NCBI RefSeq assembly: GCF_001433855.1
Contig: NZ_AZCP01000002.1
Location: forward strand, 310,001-374,000
Length of the DNA: 64,000 bases
Direction of reading: 5' to 3'
DNA from: Levilactobacillus brevis ATCC 14869 = DSM 20054
Lineage (GTDB): Bacteria > Bacillota > Bacilli > Lactobacillales > Lactobacillaceae
The notes below the pieces were generated by a model, which saw only the letters and a program-made list of their open reading frames with translations, did no database searches and had not been told where the DNA came from. Position 1 is the first letter of the stretch, and each line of letters begins with the position of its first letter. Positions 26,321 through 35,007 of the stretch are shown piece after piece. A program made the translations under genes and the position numbers.

Positions 26321-26353
26321 AAAAAAGCCCGAGACGAATGTCTCGAGCTTTTG
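26321..26353. terminator. Terminator between the sce7725-type gene and the lactonase gene
   Basis: AAAAGCCCGAGAC pairs with GTCTCGAGCTTTT (one mismatch) around GAAT; A- and T-tracts flank it, so it works both ways. Confidence 0.85.
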
Positions 26354-26375
26354 GCGTAACTATCTTGTACACGCT

Positions 26376-27419
26376 TTACTTAGCGGGTAAGACACTGACA
26401 CCTTCTGGCACCATAAAGTCTTTTTGAACTAACGTTAACTTGCCGCTTTGCGCATCACGTTCAAATAACGAAGCATTATCCGAGTTTTGGTTTACCACTA
26501 ACACTAGTCGCTGGTTGGCAGTCCAGTTAAAGTCACGCGGGAAGTCGCCTTCTGTTGAAATCCGCTGAACCAACGTCAACTGACCAGCCTCATCACTGGC
26601 AAACACCGCTAGCGAGTTATTGCCACGGTTAGATACATAAACAAACTTACCGTCAGCACTTAACCGAATCGCTGCTGCCCCATTATGGGCCGTCCAATCG
26701 TCTGGAATCGTTGAGACAATGGTCTTTACCGTAAACGTTCCCGTTGCCGCATCGTAGCTTAATGTTGCCACGTTGCTGCTCAACTCACCAACTAAGTAAG
26801 CCACACCCTTTTTAGCATCAAAAACAATGTGCCGCGGGCCATAGCCAGCTGGTAAGTCAAGGTGACTAACCGCTGACAACTTGCCAGTTGTGGAGACATC
26901 GTACACGTAAACCCGATCAGAGCCTAAGTCACACACGACTAATCGGTCATCTGGCGTTAAATCAGCAAAATGGGGATGGGGCCCATCAGCCTGTTCTGGT
27001 GCCGGGCCGACCGGGTCCTGATCGATTACTTGATCTGTCCGCTTCAGGGTGCCATCCGGATTGATTGCGTAGACGTCAACCGCAGCCGTGTGGTAATTGG
27101 CCGTATAGACTAATTGCCGGTCTTCATCAACGGCCACATAAGCTGGTGACGAACCCAAATCTAAGAGTTGTTGAATCGCTCGCGGCTTGTCTTCCGACAT
27201 ATCATAGATAATCAGACCACCATGTGTTTGACCATCAGTTTCTTTCTTATTGATAACGTATAACCGCTTGGCGTTAGACTTCGCGATGTAGGTTGGGCTT
27301 CCTGCAGAAGCTAACCATTCGCAATCCATCAGCTTGGGTGTGGTCGTATCCACACTTACCCGATAGATCCCGCGACTGATCCGTTTGGTATAAGTCCCAA
27401 TATAAAACTCTTCCGTCAT
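26376..27419 (-). CDS. Lactonase family beta-propeller protein (6-phosphogluconolactonase type)
   Basis: A 347-residue seven-bladed propeller of the YbhE/Pgl family (PF10282): FYIGTYTKRISRGIYR at the N-terminus, GSSPAYVAVDEDRQLVYTAN, GPHPHFADLTPDDRLVVCDL (the conserved PHPH-x-F metal/substrate segment), GYGPRHIVFDAK and NRGNNSLAVF, FPRDFNWT. It likely hydrolyses 6-phosphogluconolactone in the phosphoketolase pathway, though some members act on other lactones. Monocistronic, with AAAGGGG about 9 bases before the ATG. Confidence 0.88.
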   Translation of the reverse strand: MTEEFYIGTYTKRISRGIYRVSVDTTTPKLMDCEWLASAGSPTYIAKSNAKRLYVINKKETDGQTHGGLIIYDMSEDKPRAIQQLLDLGSSPAYVAVDEDRQLVYTANYHTAAVDVYAINPDGTLKRTDQVIDQDPVGPAPEQADGPHPHFADLTPDDRLVVCDLGSDRVYVYDVSTTGKLSAVSHLDLPAGYGPRHIVFDAKKGVAYLVGELSSNVATLSYDAATGTFTVKTIVSTIPDDWTAHNGAAAIRLSADGKFVYVSNRGNNSLAVFASDEAGQLTLVQRISTEGDFPRDFNWTANQRLVLVVNQNSDNASLFERDAQSGKLTLVQKDFMVPEGVSVLPAK

Positions 27420-27562
27420 ATTGTGCTACCCCTTTCAACTTACCAATGTTACTTTCAAGTATAGCACAGCTCCCAGTCAAACAGCGATTAAGTCACTGGC
27501 TCAACGAGCAAAAGACCGGTACAATATGATTAATGAACTGAAACGGAAAGGATGCACCAGAC

Positions 27563-28009
27563 ATGTCTAGCTTTGAAGGGTATCACCCGCTACTAACCCC
27601 CATTTTTCGCTTTGATTGGCTAACCCAGTTTAAGCTTAAAAATGTCGCCGAATTGACCAAACAAGATCTGGCCGAAACGGCTGACTGGGTAAACGCAACC
27701 ATGCAACAAACGATGGGCCAAACTGCCCTGACTTGGGGGATTGAACGCCGCCAAACACACAAACTAATTGGCTGGGGTGGCTTTACACACTTAGATCTCA
27801 ACACACGCACAAGTCAGCTGACCATTCAAGGACGACGACTAACAGCTGTGGAACAACAAGAGATCATTGACCGTCTCGTGCACTTTGGTCAAGACGAGTT
27901 ACAACTCAAAACCATGACCCTCAGTCAAAGTGCCCACGTTGAACCAACGGTGTTAGCTGCGGCCGGTTTCACCACTCAGAATAACGACTGGATTTGGCAA
28001 CAACATTAA
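27563..28009 (+). CDS. GNAT/RimL-like acetyltransferase
   Basis: A 148-residue protein resembling RimJ/RimL-type N-acetyltransferases: LTWGIERRQTHKLIGWGGF (beta2-3 hairpin), then a short strand pair LTIQGRRLTAVEQQEIIDRL and the C-terminal VLAAAGFTTQNNDWIW. The usual Q/RxxGxG/A acetyl-CoA loop is not obvious (QGRRLTAVEQ occupies its place), so activity is uncertain. ATG behind GAAAGGATG. A terminator shared with the convergent permease follows. Confidence 0.7.
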   Translation: MSSFEGYHPLLTPIFRFDWLTQFKLKNVAELTKQDLAETADWVNATMQQTMGQTALTWGIERRQTHKLIGWGGFTHLDLNTRTSQLTIQGRRLTAVEQQEIIDRLVHFGQDELQLKTMTLSQSAHVEPTVLAAAGFTTQNNDWIWQQH

Positions 28010-28058
28010 AAATAGCCACCACCCTCGGTAGACCCACTACCGCAGATGGTGGCTATTT
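28010..28058. terminator. Bidirectional terminator
   Basis: AAATAGCCACCA pairs with TGGTGGCTATTT, with an inner stem CGGTAG/CTACCG. It separates convergent genes. Confidence 0.85.
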
Positions 28059-28069
28059 AATTGCATGGA

Positions 28070-29659
28070 TTAATCTTCATTAACTCGCTTGTTCAGATCA
28101 ACCGCAATCTCAAAAGACTCACTGCGGTAAGCGTCTCGTACCCCTAAGTAGTAGCACACCAGACTCCCGATGACCACCAAAACAAAATCTAGGGGATAAG
28201 TCACCCAACCGGTACCGCCAAATTCATGGCTTCCAATCAAGGACATGACGGTTAACCAGATCATCTCTAACAACAGCCAGCGACTGCCCCGCAGACTTGC
28301 TTGCAGCGCCTGCCAACCAGCTGGACGACGAATTTCATAGTAAATATAGAAGATCAGGCCTAACGCAATGACGCCAAACACCTCAATCGTCGTGGGCCAC
28401 TTTGCCCAGTAAATTGCTAGACTCGCTAAAACGTAAGCGAGTGGTGCCCACCACCGTAAACCGGCTAAGCGAAAGGGACGACTAAAATTGGGCGCTTGTC
28501 GCCGTAAAGCTGTCACCGTCACCGGCCCCGTTAAATACGCAATCAGCGTCGATGTCGAGATAACATTCGACAGCGCACTCCAATTACGAAAACCAGCCAC
28601 CAACACAACCCCCAGCAACATGTTCACAACCATGGCTCGTCGTGGCGTTTGGTATTTACGATTAACTTCACCTAACTTTGTCGGCATGTGCTTACTACCA
28701 GTCATCGCGGCGAGTGCTCGACTCGTGGTCGCCACAAATGAAACCCCAGTACCAAATGGTGAAACAAAGGCATCTAGGTACAACAACGTTGACAGCCACC
28801 CTAGATTCAGCAAAATCGCCAGGTCAGCAAACGGTGACTCAAAGTTCACCCCTTGCCACCCGTGCTGCAGTGCACTAGCTGGCACGGCACCAATAAAGGC
28901 GACCTGTAGCAACGTGTAGATCACCGCACTAATCCCAAAGGCAATCACAATTCCCCATAAGATGTTGCGTTCGGGATGCGCAATTTCATTGCCCATGTTG
29001 ATCGTGGTTTGAAAGGCGTTATATGAAAAGATAATGCCGGCCGCCGTAGTTGCCGAAAAGATTGCTGCCGTGCCGCTGGGCATAAACCCGGCCGCATGAC
29101 CAAAATTTTGCGGCTCAAATCCCGTCCCGATCAGTACCAGAATCGTTAACGTAGGAATCGCTAATTTAAAGATCGAAATAAAACTGGTAAACCGCGTGAG
29201 CAACTTGACGGACCAAAAATTCAGCAGGGTAAACGCCAGAATAAATAAGAAAACAATGACTAACCCTTCATTAGTGATGTCCCCGTGCCGCAAAAAGCCG
29301 CGGGTCCAATTGGCCCACGCCCACGGCCAAGAGCTCATGTACTGCACAGCAGCTACGGCTTCAATGGGGATAATGGTCAGTAGCGATAGCCAATTAGACC
29401 ACCCCGCAACAAACCCCAACAGCGGACCGTGTGAAAATGCGGCGTATTGACTCATCCCGCCACTCGTGGGAAACATCGTTCCCAGTTCAATATAATTTAA
29501 AGCAATTAAGCCAATAATAACGGCACCCAAAATCCAAGAGATAATCGCCGCTGGTCCGGCGATCTGGGCTGCCATCCCCGCGCCAAATAACCATCCAGAC
29601 CCGATGATAGCACTCAGCGTTAGCATGACTAACGAAAACAAACTCATCTTACGCTTCAA
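28070..29659 (-). CDS. APC superfamily amino acid permease
   Basis: A 529-residue transporter with about 12-14 hydrophobic segments. The first helix carries the APC substrate motif SAIIGSGWLFG and helix VI the region AAGIIFSYNAFQTTINMGNEI. Start is TTG 29659 because GAGGA sits 7 bases upstream; an in-frame ATG at 29647 would be 19 bases away. The substrate cannot be read from the sequence. Ends in a charged cytoplasmic tail (DLNKRVNED). Confidence 0.92.
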   Translation of the reverse strand: MKRKMSLFSLVMLTLSAIIGSGWLFGAGMAAQIAGPAAIISWILGAVIIGLIALNYIELGTMFPTSGGMSQYAAFSHGPLLGFVAGWSNWLSLLTIIPIEAVAAVQYMSSWPWAWANWTRGFLRHGDITNEGLVIVFLFILAFTLLNFWSVKLLTRFTSFISIFKLAIPTLTILVLIGTGFEPQNFGHAAGFMPSGTAAIFSATTAAGIIFSYNAFQTTINMGNEIAHPERNILWGIVIAFGISAVIYTLLQVAFIGAVPASALQHGWQGVNFESPFADLAILLNLGWLSTLLYLDAFVSPFGTGVSFVATTSRALAAMTGSKHMPTKLGEVNRKYQTPRRAMVVNMLLGVVLVAGFRNWSALSNVISTSTLIAYLTGPVTVTALRRQAPNFSRPFRLAGLRWWAPLAYVLASLAIYWAKWPTTIEVFGVIALGLIFYIYYEIRRPAGWQALQASLRGSRWLLLEMIWLTVMSLIGSHEFGGTGWVTYPLDFVLVVIGSLVCYYLGVRDAYRSESFEIAVDLNKRVNED

Positions 29660-29743
29660 GCCAAATTCCTCATTTCCAAAAGATATTTGACTAATTTTAC
29701 ACTAGCTTTCTGACATTGCAATAAGAAAAGAACAATAGTTTTG

Positions 29744-30451
29744 TTAGAAGAACTGACCCACGTAATAGTGAATAAACATCGTGATAATTCCCACGATAAC
29801 GTTTCTGATAATTGCGGTTTTCACGAGTCCATGACCCAATTTGGCACTCAAATACCCGGTTAATGTCACGGACAATAATACGGCTACAATCGTTGCCGGC
29901 CACTGGGTAGCTGCTGGAAAGAGTGACATGGCGACTAAAGGAAAAGTTCCGCCCAAGGCCGCGGCAAACAGCGAGGAGAAGGCCGCGTTCCACGGATTCA
30001 TGTAGTGCCCTAATTGAATATCTTCTTTGACGTTAACGACCGTTGCCAGGGCATCCTTAGCCATTAAGTCATTAGCAATAGCTAACGAGGTTTCCGCGGT
30101 CACACCCCGATCTTCATAGAATTGCTGCACGGCGGCCAGTTGGTCGGCATAGTTGGTCTTTAACAGCCGTTCTTCCTTAGCAACGGCCGCCTTTTCAGTA
30201 TCCTTTTGTGTACTGACTGAAGCATATTCCCCTGACGCCATGGAAAACGCACAGGCTAGTAAGTCGGCTAGCCCCGCAATAAAAATCGTAAACTGATCGG
30301 TCGTTGCGGCGGCCACACTGAATAGCACACCAACGACCGTTAAAATACCATCATTTGACCCTAATACCCCAGCACGCAGCGTGTTGAGCTTCTCATCCAT
30401 CGTCTGGTGTTGCTTAACCTTCTTGATTTGTACCTGTTGATTTGCTGCCAT
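29744..30451 (-). CDS. VIT-family (CCC1-like) Fe/Mn transporter
   Basis: A 235-residue membrane protein: NTLRAGVLGSNDGILTVVGVLFSVAAA, SMASGEYASVSTQKDTEKAA (the conserved M/ASGEYxSVxxQxD helix) and a C-terminal pair of helices. The cytoplasmic metal-binding domain (KEERLLKTNYADQ...MAKDALAT) is present but short. Paralogous to the upstream gene at 30463, 11 bases away, so co-transcribed. Plant and yeast homologues export Fe and Mn from the cytosol into the vacuole; bacterial members are thought to export these metals. Confidence 0.92.
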   Translation of the reverse strand: MAANQQVQIKKVKQHQTMDEKLNTLRAGVLGSNDGILTVVGVLFSVAAATTDQFTIFIAGLADLLACAFSMASGEYASVSTQKDTEKAAVAKEERLLKTNYADQLAAVQQFYEDRGVTAETSLAIANDLMAKDALATVVNVKEDIQLGHYMNPWNAAFSSLFAAALGGTFPLVAMSLFPAATQWPATIVAVLLSVTLTGYLSAKLGHGLVKTAIIRNVIVGIITMFIHYYVGQFF

Positions 30452-30462
30452 TTAACTGCCCC

Positions 30463-31152
30463 CTAAGCAAATAAGTGCCCGATGCCGTAAGTCACTAGCA
30501 TCGTCAAAATTCCCGCAATGACGTTCCGCATCGTCCCATTCCGTCGGTTGGCTTTTCCCAATACCGCCGCAATATAGCCGGTAATCGCTAAGGCCACGAC
30601 CACCGCAATGAAGGTCCCCACGATCCGATAGTCTTTAGGCAATAATGTAATTGAGACCAATGGCAGAATAGACCCAGTTGGAAATGAGATCATGGATGCA
30701 ATCGCCGCAGAAAATGGATTGGTATATTCACCAACATTAAACCCAAAACGCTCGCGTACCGTGGTTTTCAATGGATCGCGGGTCATCATTTCTTTAGTCG
30801 CCTGCTCTGCCAATTCCGGCTTAATCCCACTGGCAACATATTTATCGCGCACAAAGCCAAACTCCGCCTCATAGTCATCGTCTAAAGCGGTGGTTTGCGT
30901 CTCAATCGCCTTTCGCTGGGCATCCTTTTGCGTATTAACTGACACATACTCCCCCATGGCCATGGACACAGTCCCGGCAATCATGCCAGCGATGCCAGAA
31001 ATAAAAATCGCAAAACTACTGGTTGCCGCACCCGCAACCCCAACAACAATTCCGGCAACCGACAAAATCCCGTCATTGGCCCCCATGACACTCGCCCGCA
31101 AGACGTTGATCCGTTGTGCCAACGTTGCAGTCTTCTTCACTTTTGTTTCCAT
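30463..31152 (-). CDS. VIT-family (CCC1-like) Fe/Mn transporter
   Basis: A 229-residue paralogue of the next gene: NVLRASVMGANDGILSVAGIVVGVAGAA, TVSMAMGEYVSVNTQKDAQRKA and a metal-binding loop ending MMTRDPLKT. Five membrane helices are predicted. First gene of the pair and divergent from a PerR-like regulator. A near-perfect PerR/Fur-type palindrome lies 84 bases before its ATG, suggesting peroxide- or Mn/Fe-dependent control. Confidence 0.93.
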   Translation of the reverse strand: METKVKKTATLAQRINVLRASVMGANDGILSVAGIVVGVAGAATSSFAIFISGIAGMIAGTVSMAMGEYVSVNTQKDAQRKAIETQTTALDDDYEAEFGFVRDKYVASGIKPELAEQATKEMMTRDPLKTTVRERFGFNVGEYTNPFSAAIASMISFPTGSILPLVSITLLPKDYRIVGTFIAVVVALAITGYIAAVLGKANRRNGTMRNVIAGILTMLVTYGIGHLFA

Positions 31153-31235
31153 TCTTACGCCACCCCATCTGCAACAATCCCCATCTAATCAGCTTTACTT
31201 TCAAAAAGTTAGGGATAGTCAATTTTTATCTCTCT

Positions 31236-31250
31236 TTAGAATAATTCTTA
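31236..31250. promoter_or_regulatory. PerR-box-like palindrome upstream of the VIT pair
   Basis: TTAGAATAATTCTTA differs at one position from the palindrome TTAGAATNATTCTAA used by Firmicutes PerR. It lies between the VIT genes and the perR-like gene. Confidence 0.55.
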
Positions 31251-31389
31251 TCTGCTACTGAATCCATTGTACTCTATCCGTCATAAAAGTAAACCTCTCT
31301 AGATTTTATTTTTCATTTTTGTGACGATTTATTCTAAACTAGAGCTTTCTGCTGGAAGTCCTGTTAAAATGTGTTTTAATAGACTTAAA

Positions 31390-31404
31390 CTAGAGTGATT
31401 CTTA
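31390..31404. promoter_or_regulatory. Second PerR-box-like site, next to the regulator's ribosome site
   Basis: CTAGAGTGATTCTTA matches the same palindrome at 11 of 14 defined positions, just before AAAGGAGA. The 10-mer TAAACTAGAG occurs at 31335-31344 and 31386-31395 as a direct repeat. Autoregulation is inferred. Confidence 0.4.
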
Positions 31405-31421
31405 GAAAGGAGACTTTAGAT

Positions 31422-31913
31422 TTGGCAACGCAACAACAAGAACTTAACGCGGCCATTCAATTACTGCGGGAACATCAAGTACGGGTCACCCCGCAACGCC
31501 AGATTATCTTAAAGTACCTGGTCGCACATCACAATCACCCTTCAGTGGAAACCTTATTTCACGCCTTAGAGGATGAACTGCCTAATCTCAGCATGGCGAC
31601 CGTCTACAACACATTAAATCTCTTTGTTGACCTGGGCATCGTCATTGCCCTCCCCAACGATAAGGGCGGGCTGCGTTATGATTTTTACGGCCGACCACAC
31701 TACCACATTATTTGTGAAAATTGTGGAAAAATTACCGATGTTTTTGCCCCTAATATCGCCGCAGTTGAGGCTAACTTAAACCACCAAACGCGAGAACAAA
31801 CCCACTACTTGGTCACTAGCAATCACGTTGAACTTCACGGGATCTGCCCTGAATGTCAACGAAAGCTGCACATCGATCCTGAACAACAGGGATGGACCCA
31901 ACCAACTAAGTAA
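31422..31913 (+). CDS. perR: Fur family regulator, PerR-like
   Basis: A 163-residue metalloregulator. Start is TTG 31422, 8 bases after AAAGGAGA; the frame runs open to 31395. Winged-helix segment VRVTPQRQIILKYLV and recognition helix LSMATVYNTLNLF lie in the N-terminal half. Regulatory-metal residues expected for PerR are visible in RYDFYGRPHYHI (Asp, His-x-His). Two CxxC pairs (CENCG, CPECQ) form the structural zinc site. PerR assignment over Fur is from the HYHIICENCGKI region and is likely but not certain. Divergent from the VIT transporters. Confidence 0.85.
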   Translation: MATQQQELNAAIQLLREHQVRVTPQRQIILKYLVAHHNHPSVETLFHALEDELPNLSMATVYNTLNLFVDLGIVIALPNDKGGLRYDFYGRPHYHIICENCGKITDVFAPNIAAVEANLNHQTREQTHYLVTSNHVELHGICPECQRKLHIDPEQQGWTQPTK

Positions 31914-32225
31914 CCATTACGCACAGGTCGCCGACGCAACGGACGATCTGTTTTTTGCGTGCACTACGACTCGCGAACGGGAACAAACGGCGCCATGTCA
32001 ATGTTACAGATAGGTTACGTCCTGTCGTGAAGTTTTAATCTATTTGCAAACACGCTAGGTAAATGCTGTTACCACCGCGCGTTCCCGCGTAATATTACGC
32101 AGAAAGCCTGATTTGACGCTTGTCGTTAGCGTCTAACATGTTATAGTGGATAACGAATCGTACAACCACCGACTGAGCAACCAATTTATTGGTTGTCGTA
32201 ATTAATGACTAGAAAGATTTGAGGG
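31914..32225. other. Gene-free region upstream of the amidase gene
   Basis: No gene is seen in these 312 bases. They contain a perfect 14-base palindrome GCGTAATATTACGC (32087-32100), a promoter TTGTCG (32120-32125) / TATAGT (32142-32147) with a 16-base spacer, and a leader hairpin CAACCAA-TTTA-TTGGTTG (32178-32195). Confidence 0.5.
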
Positions 32226-32240
32226 ATGATCAGGGTGAAC

Positions 32241-33320
32241 ATGCACAAAATCGTTTTAACCACACTGGCTACCCTTGGTGCCGCCGGAATTTTTGGATTA
32301 TCAACGTCCACAACGACCGCTTCCGCAGCGACTTCCAAGGTTAATAGCTATATTTCAAGTAAAAACATCACGCCAGCTAAAATTACCAAATCAATTTGGA
32401 GTGGCTTCCCGAAGTACAAGTATCGCCACGGTAAGGGTAAGCCAGAAGGGGTTGTTGTTCATGAAACGGCTAACCCCTCATCAACGATCTATAATGAAAT
32501 TGCCTATATGAAGAATAATTACCAAAACGCTTTCGTGCATAGCTTCGTTGATGGTTCCCGGATTATTAATATCGCTAATACGGATTACCTGGCTTGGGGT
32601 GTTGGTTCCCCTGGTAACTCTCGTTTCGTTCAATTTGAACAAGTTGAAGTCCACAGTAAGTCTGCCTTTGCACACGAAGTTGCTAACGCTGCTTGGTACA
32701 CCGCCTACTTGCTGAAAGAATACAACCTTAAGCCTAACGATGCTGCTTATGATGGCAAAGGTACCGTATGGTCACATGGGTCCGTTGCCAGTCACTTAGG
32801 TGGCTCAACGCATACTGACCCCGTTGGTTATTACTCAGCAACTGGGAAGAAGTATTTTGGCCAAGGCTACACGATGGCAATGTTCTACCAGATGGTGAAA
32901 AAGTACTATAACGGTTTCAGTACCTCACACACCAAATTGGTAAACGCAACCTACACGTCAGTGAATAAACAAGCTAAGTTAAGTAGCAAGTACAAGAGCT
33001 ACTACCTATACAACCACGTCAAGGGGTCCAACAAGAATGCCACTAAACAAAGTTGGTCCAAGATTTCACCTAAGGTTGGTAAGACTTACTACATCGACAT
33101 GACGGCTAAGAAGAGTACTGGGTCCATGTGGTACCGTATTCGGCCATCTAAGAACAGTACGAAACGTTACTGGGTCTACTCTGGTAACTTAACCAGCATC
33201 AAGGATGTCGCTACCACAACGGCAACGGCAACATCTGCTAGCGTCGAATCATCCAATGCTAGCAGCTCAAGCACCAGTGCTGCTAGTTCAAGTATTGCAA
33301 GCTCAAGCAGCAGTAACTAA
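32241..33320 (+). CDS. Secreted N-acetylmuramoyl-L-alanine amidase with SH3-like/GW domain
   Basis: A 359-residue exported cell-wall hydrolase. Signal peptide MHKIVLTTLATLGAAGIFGL with cleavage near ASAAT. The Amidase_2/PGRP domain (about 50-235) shows zinc ligands in VVHETA and THTDP and a tyrosine-rich pocket. A GW/SH3_8-type wall-binding repeat follows (about 235-325), and the last 35 residues are an Ala/Ser/Thr-rich tail. Start is ambiguous: ATG 32241 (AGGGTGA 5 bases upstream), GTG 32235 (GAGGG 9 bases upstream) or ATG 32226. Likely acts in cell separation or autolysis; no prophage genes are nearby. Confidence 0.93.
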   Translation: MHKIVLTTLATLGAAGIFGLSTSTTTASAATSKVNSYISSKNITPAKITKSIWSGFPKYKYRHGKGKPEGVVVHETANPSSTIYNEIAYMKNNYQNAFVHSFVDGSRIINIANTDYLAWGVGSPGNSRFVQFEQVEVHSKSAFAHEVANAAWYTAYLLKEYNLKPNDAAYDGKGTVWSHGSVASHLGGSTHTDPVGYYSATGKKYFGQGYTMAMFYQMVKKYYNGFSTSHTKLVNATYTSVNKQAKLSSKYKSYYLYNHVKGSNKNATKQSWSKISPKVGKTYYIDMTAKKSTGSMWYRIRPSKNSTKRYWVYSGNLTSIKDVATTTATATSASVESSNASSSSTSAASSSIASSSSSN

Positions 33321-33324
33321 TAAT

Positions 33325-33356
33325 GACCGTCTAACGATTGCGTTAGGCGGTTTTTG
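33325..33356 (+). terminator. Terminator after the amidase gene
   Basis: ACCGTCTAACG pairs with CGTTAGGCGGT (one G-T position) around ATTG, followed by T5. Confidence 0.88.
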
Positions 33357-33445
33357 TTTGGATTATTAGTTCACCAATTTTCTAATTCCACATAAAAAGC
33401 GTTAGGACGTGTATCTCCTAACGCTTTTCGTTTACGATAATCTTG

Positions 33446-34195
33446 TTATAGATCATTCGCATCTACAAACTCATCAAATTCGTCTCCCAACAACTCTCGA
33501 AATTCGAAGGTCATATCAGCGTGATAACTATTGTCTGGTAGTCGACCAGTCAAATGGCACTTATTGCCGTCCCTGCTTAAGCTTGTCAAAATATTACTAG
33601 CATCAACCCAACGTGGTTTTGCAAAATCCAGAGTTCCTTCATCTTCTGTTCCATCCTGAGCAAACATAATTGTATTAGCTGCTAATTCCCACAAAGGCCT
33701 AGTAATATTTTCAAACATTTCAAATCCTTCGGCCTTATTTCCTTCATCGTCAAACGTGTAAGTCTTGTCCTTATCAGTAATTACTGCATGCAGATTCTTC
33801 ATATCAAAGGCGTAAAGACCTACTCTTTTTTTATCTAAAGTAAACCAGATTTGGTAAGTCGTAGCTAAAGATTTACTAGTACAACACAATAAGTATTTAG
33901 CAGCATTTCCATGATTTAATAATGCCAAGGTTGGCGGATAAAAATCACCATCTTCCCAAAATCTTCCTTGAATACGAGTTGCCGTTTTGTCTATCTCGTC
34001 ATCATTATCTTCAATTTCAAAACCTTCTGGTATAATTTTCTCTTTAAAAAGTCGCCACATAAAATCAGCCAATCGATCATAAGCCGGAAATTCCCCAGCA
34101 AGCTCGTAATTCGAAAATATAACCTCTGAATCCATTGAACCTAAATTTCTTGTTCTCATAATTCTGATATTTTTAACCGTACATACAATGCGCAC
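33446..34195 (-). CDS. Hypothetical protein, 249 aa, low GC
   Basis: I do not recognise a family. The protein is soluble and very acidic (ending LLGDEFDEFVDANDL), with several Trp/Phe-rich segments (ADFMWRLFKEK, GRFWEDGDFYPPTL). Start may be GTG 34195 (GGAAGTGA upstream) or internal ATGs at 34159 or 34135. Its base composition is clearly more AT-rich than the neighbouring amidase and YibE/F genes, which suggests horizontal acquisition. Separate transcription unit, 29 bases after the YibE/F pair on the same strand. Confidence 0.7.
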   Translation of the reverse strand: MRIVCTVKNIRIMRTRNLGSMDSEVIFSNYELAGEFPAYDRLADFMWRLFKEKIIPEGFEIEDNDDEIDKTATRIQGRFWEDGDFYPPTLALLNHGNAAKYLLCCTSKSLATTYQIWFTLDKKRVGLYAFDMKNLHAVITDKDKTYTFDDEGNKAEGFEMFENITRPLWELAANTIMFAQDGTEDEGTLDFAKPRWVDASNILTSLSRDGNKCHLTGRLPDNSYHADMTFEFRELLGDEFDEFVDANDL

Positions 34196-34224
34196 AACTT
34201 TTCACTTCCATTTTTAATGAGTCT

Positions 34225-35007
34225 TCACTTGGGAGTCTCTTCTTTCGCCGCTCGTTTTCGTTTACCAGCTACCGCGCGAGTCATGACCCAAGTCGTAATT
34301 GGCACCGTCAGAATCACGCTGACCATTGCGTACAAGATCATGAGAATCTCTGCCACAAAAATTTTATCATTCAGAATTTCCCCAAATGAGTAGTGCACGC
34401 CGGTAAACCAAATGAATAGTGCCAAGAAGCCACCAAAGAACCCAAAGAATAGCGTATTAAAAGTCGTTCCAATAATTTGTTTGCCGACATCGATACCATC
34501 TTTTAACAAGTCATTTAATGGGACCTGTGGGTGCTGCTCGAGGATTTCACTCAAGCCCGCAGCAATTGCCATGGCTGCCTCCGCAATCGCCCCTAGCGTG
34601 CTTAAAATGGCTGTGGCGGTGCTTACCTGAATGAAGTTAATCCCCACTAAGACCGACAGCCCTTCTAAGTCCTCACTATCTTCGGGACCGAACCCTTGGA
34701 CCAGTGCCCAATGCTCAACTGGGACAATCAAAGCAATTAAGACCACTAACACCACCGCCGACGCAATAAAGGCAACCGTGCTCGACAGATCATCCCCACT
34801 ACTCATGAAGATGGTCAGCGCTAACACTAACATTCCCACGACTAACGTCACAATCAAGGGTGAGAAGTGAAACGCCACCAGCACAATAGCGAGATACAAG
34901 AGCCCAAAGTTCAAAATGAGGGCTAGAAATGATTGGGCACCGGCTTTGCCCCCGACCAGAATCATCAGCACTAGCAGGACTAATCCTAACGCCGTAATTG
35001 TACTCAT
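34225..35007 (-). CDS. YibE/F family membrane protein
   Basis: A 260-residue protein with about seven hydrophobic helices and the YibE/F features LGAIAEAAMAIAAGLSEILEQHP and GKQIIGTTFNTLFFGFFGG. It overlaps the preceding gene, a longer YibE/F homologue, by 4 bases. The function of the family is unknown; small transmembrane transport has been suggested. Ends with a basic tail (AGKRKRAAKEE). Confidence 0.88.
   Translation of the reverse strand: MSTITALGLVLLVLMILVGGKAGAQSFLALILNFGLLYLAIVLVAFHFSPLIVTLVVGMLVLALTIFMSSGDDLSSTVAFIASAVVLVVLIALIVPVEHWALVQGFGPEDSEDLEGLSVLVGINFIQVSTATAILSTLGAIAEAAMAIAAGLSEILEQHPQVPLNDLLKDGIDVGKQIIGTTFNTLFFGFFGGFLALFIWFTGVHYSFGEILNDKIFVAEILMILYAMVSVILTVPITTWVMTRAVAGKRKRAAKEETPK

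Noticed and set aside
28488-28919. 143-codon plus-strand frame inside the APC permease
   Set aside because: Antisense shadow of a transporter; codon pattern and composition follow the permease frame.
32241-33320. Phage endolysin
   Set aside because: It has a signal peptide, its own promoter and terminator and no phage neighbours, so a chromosomal wall hydrolase is more likely.
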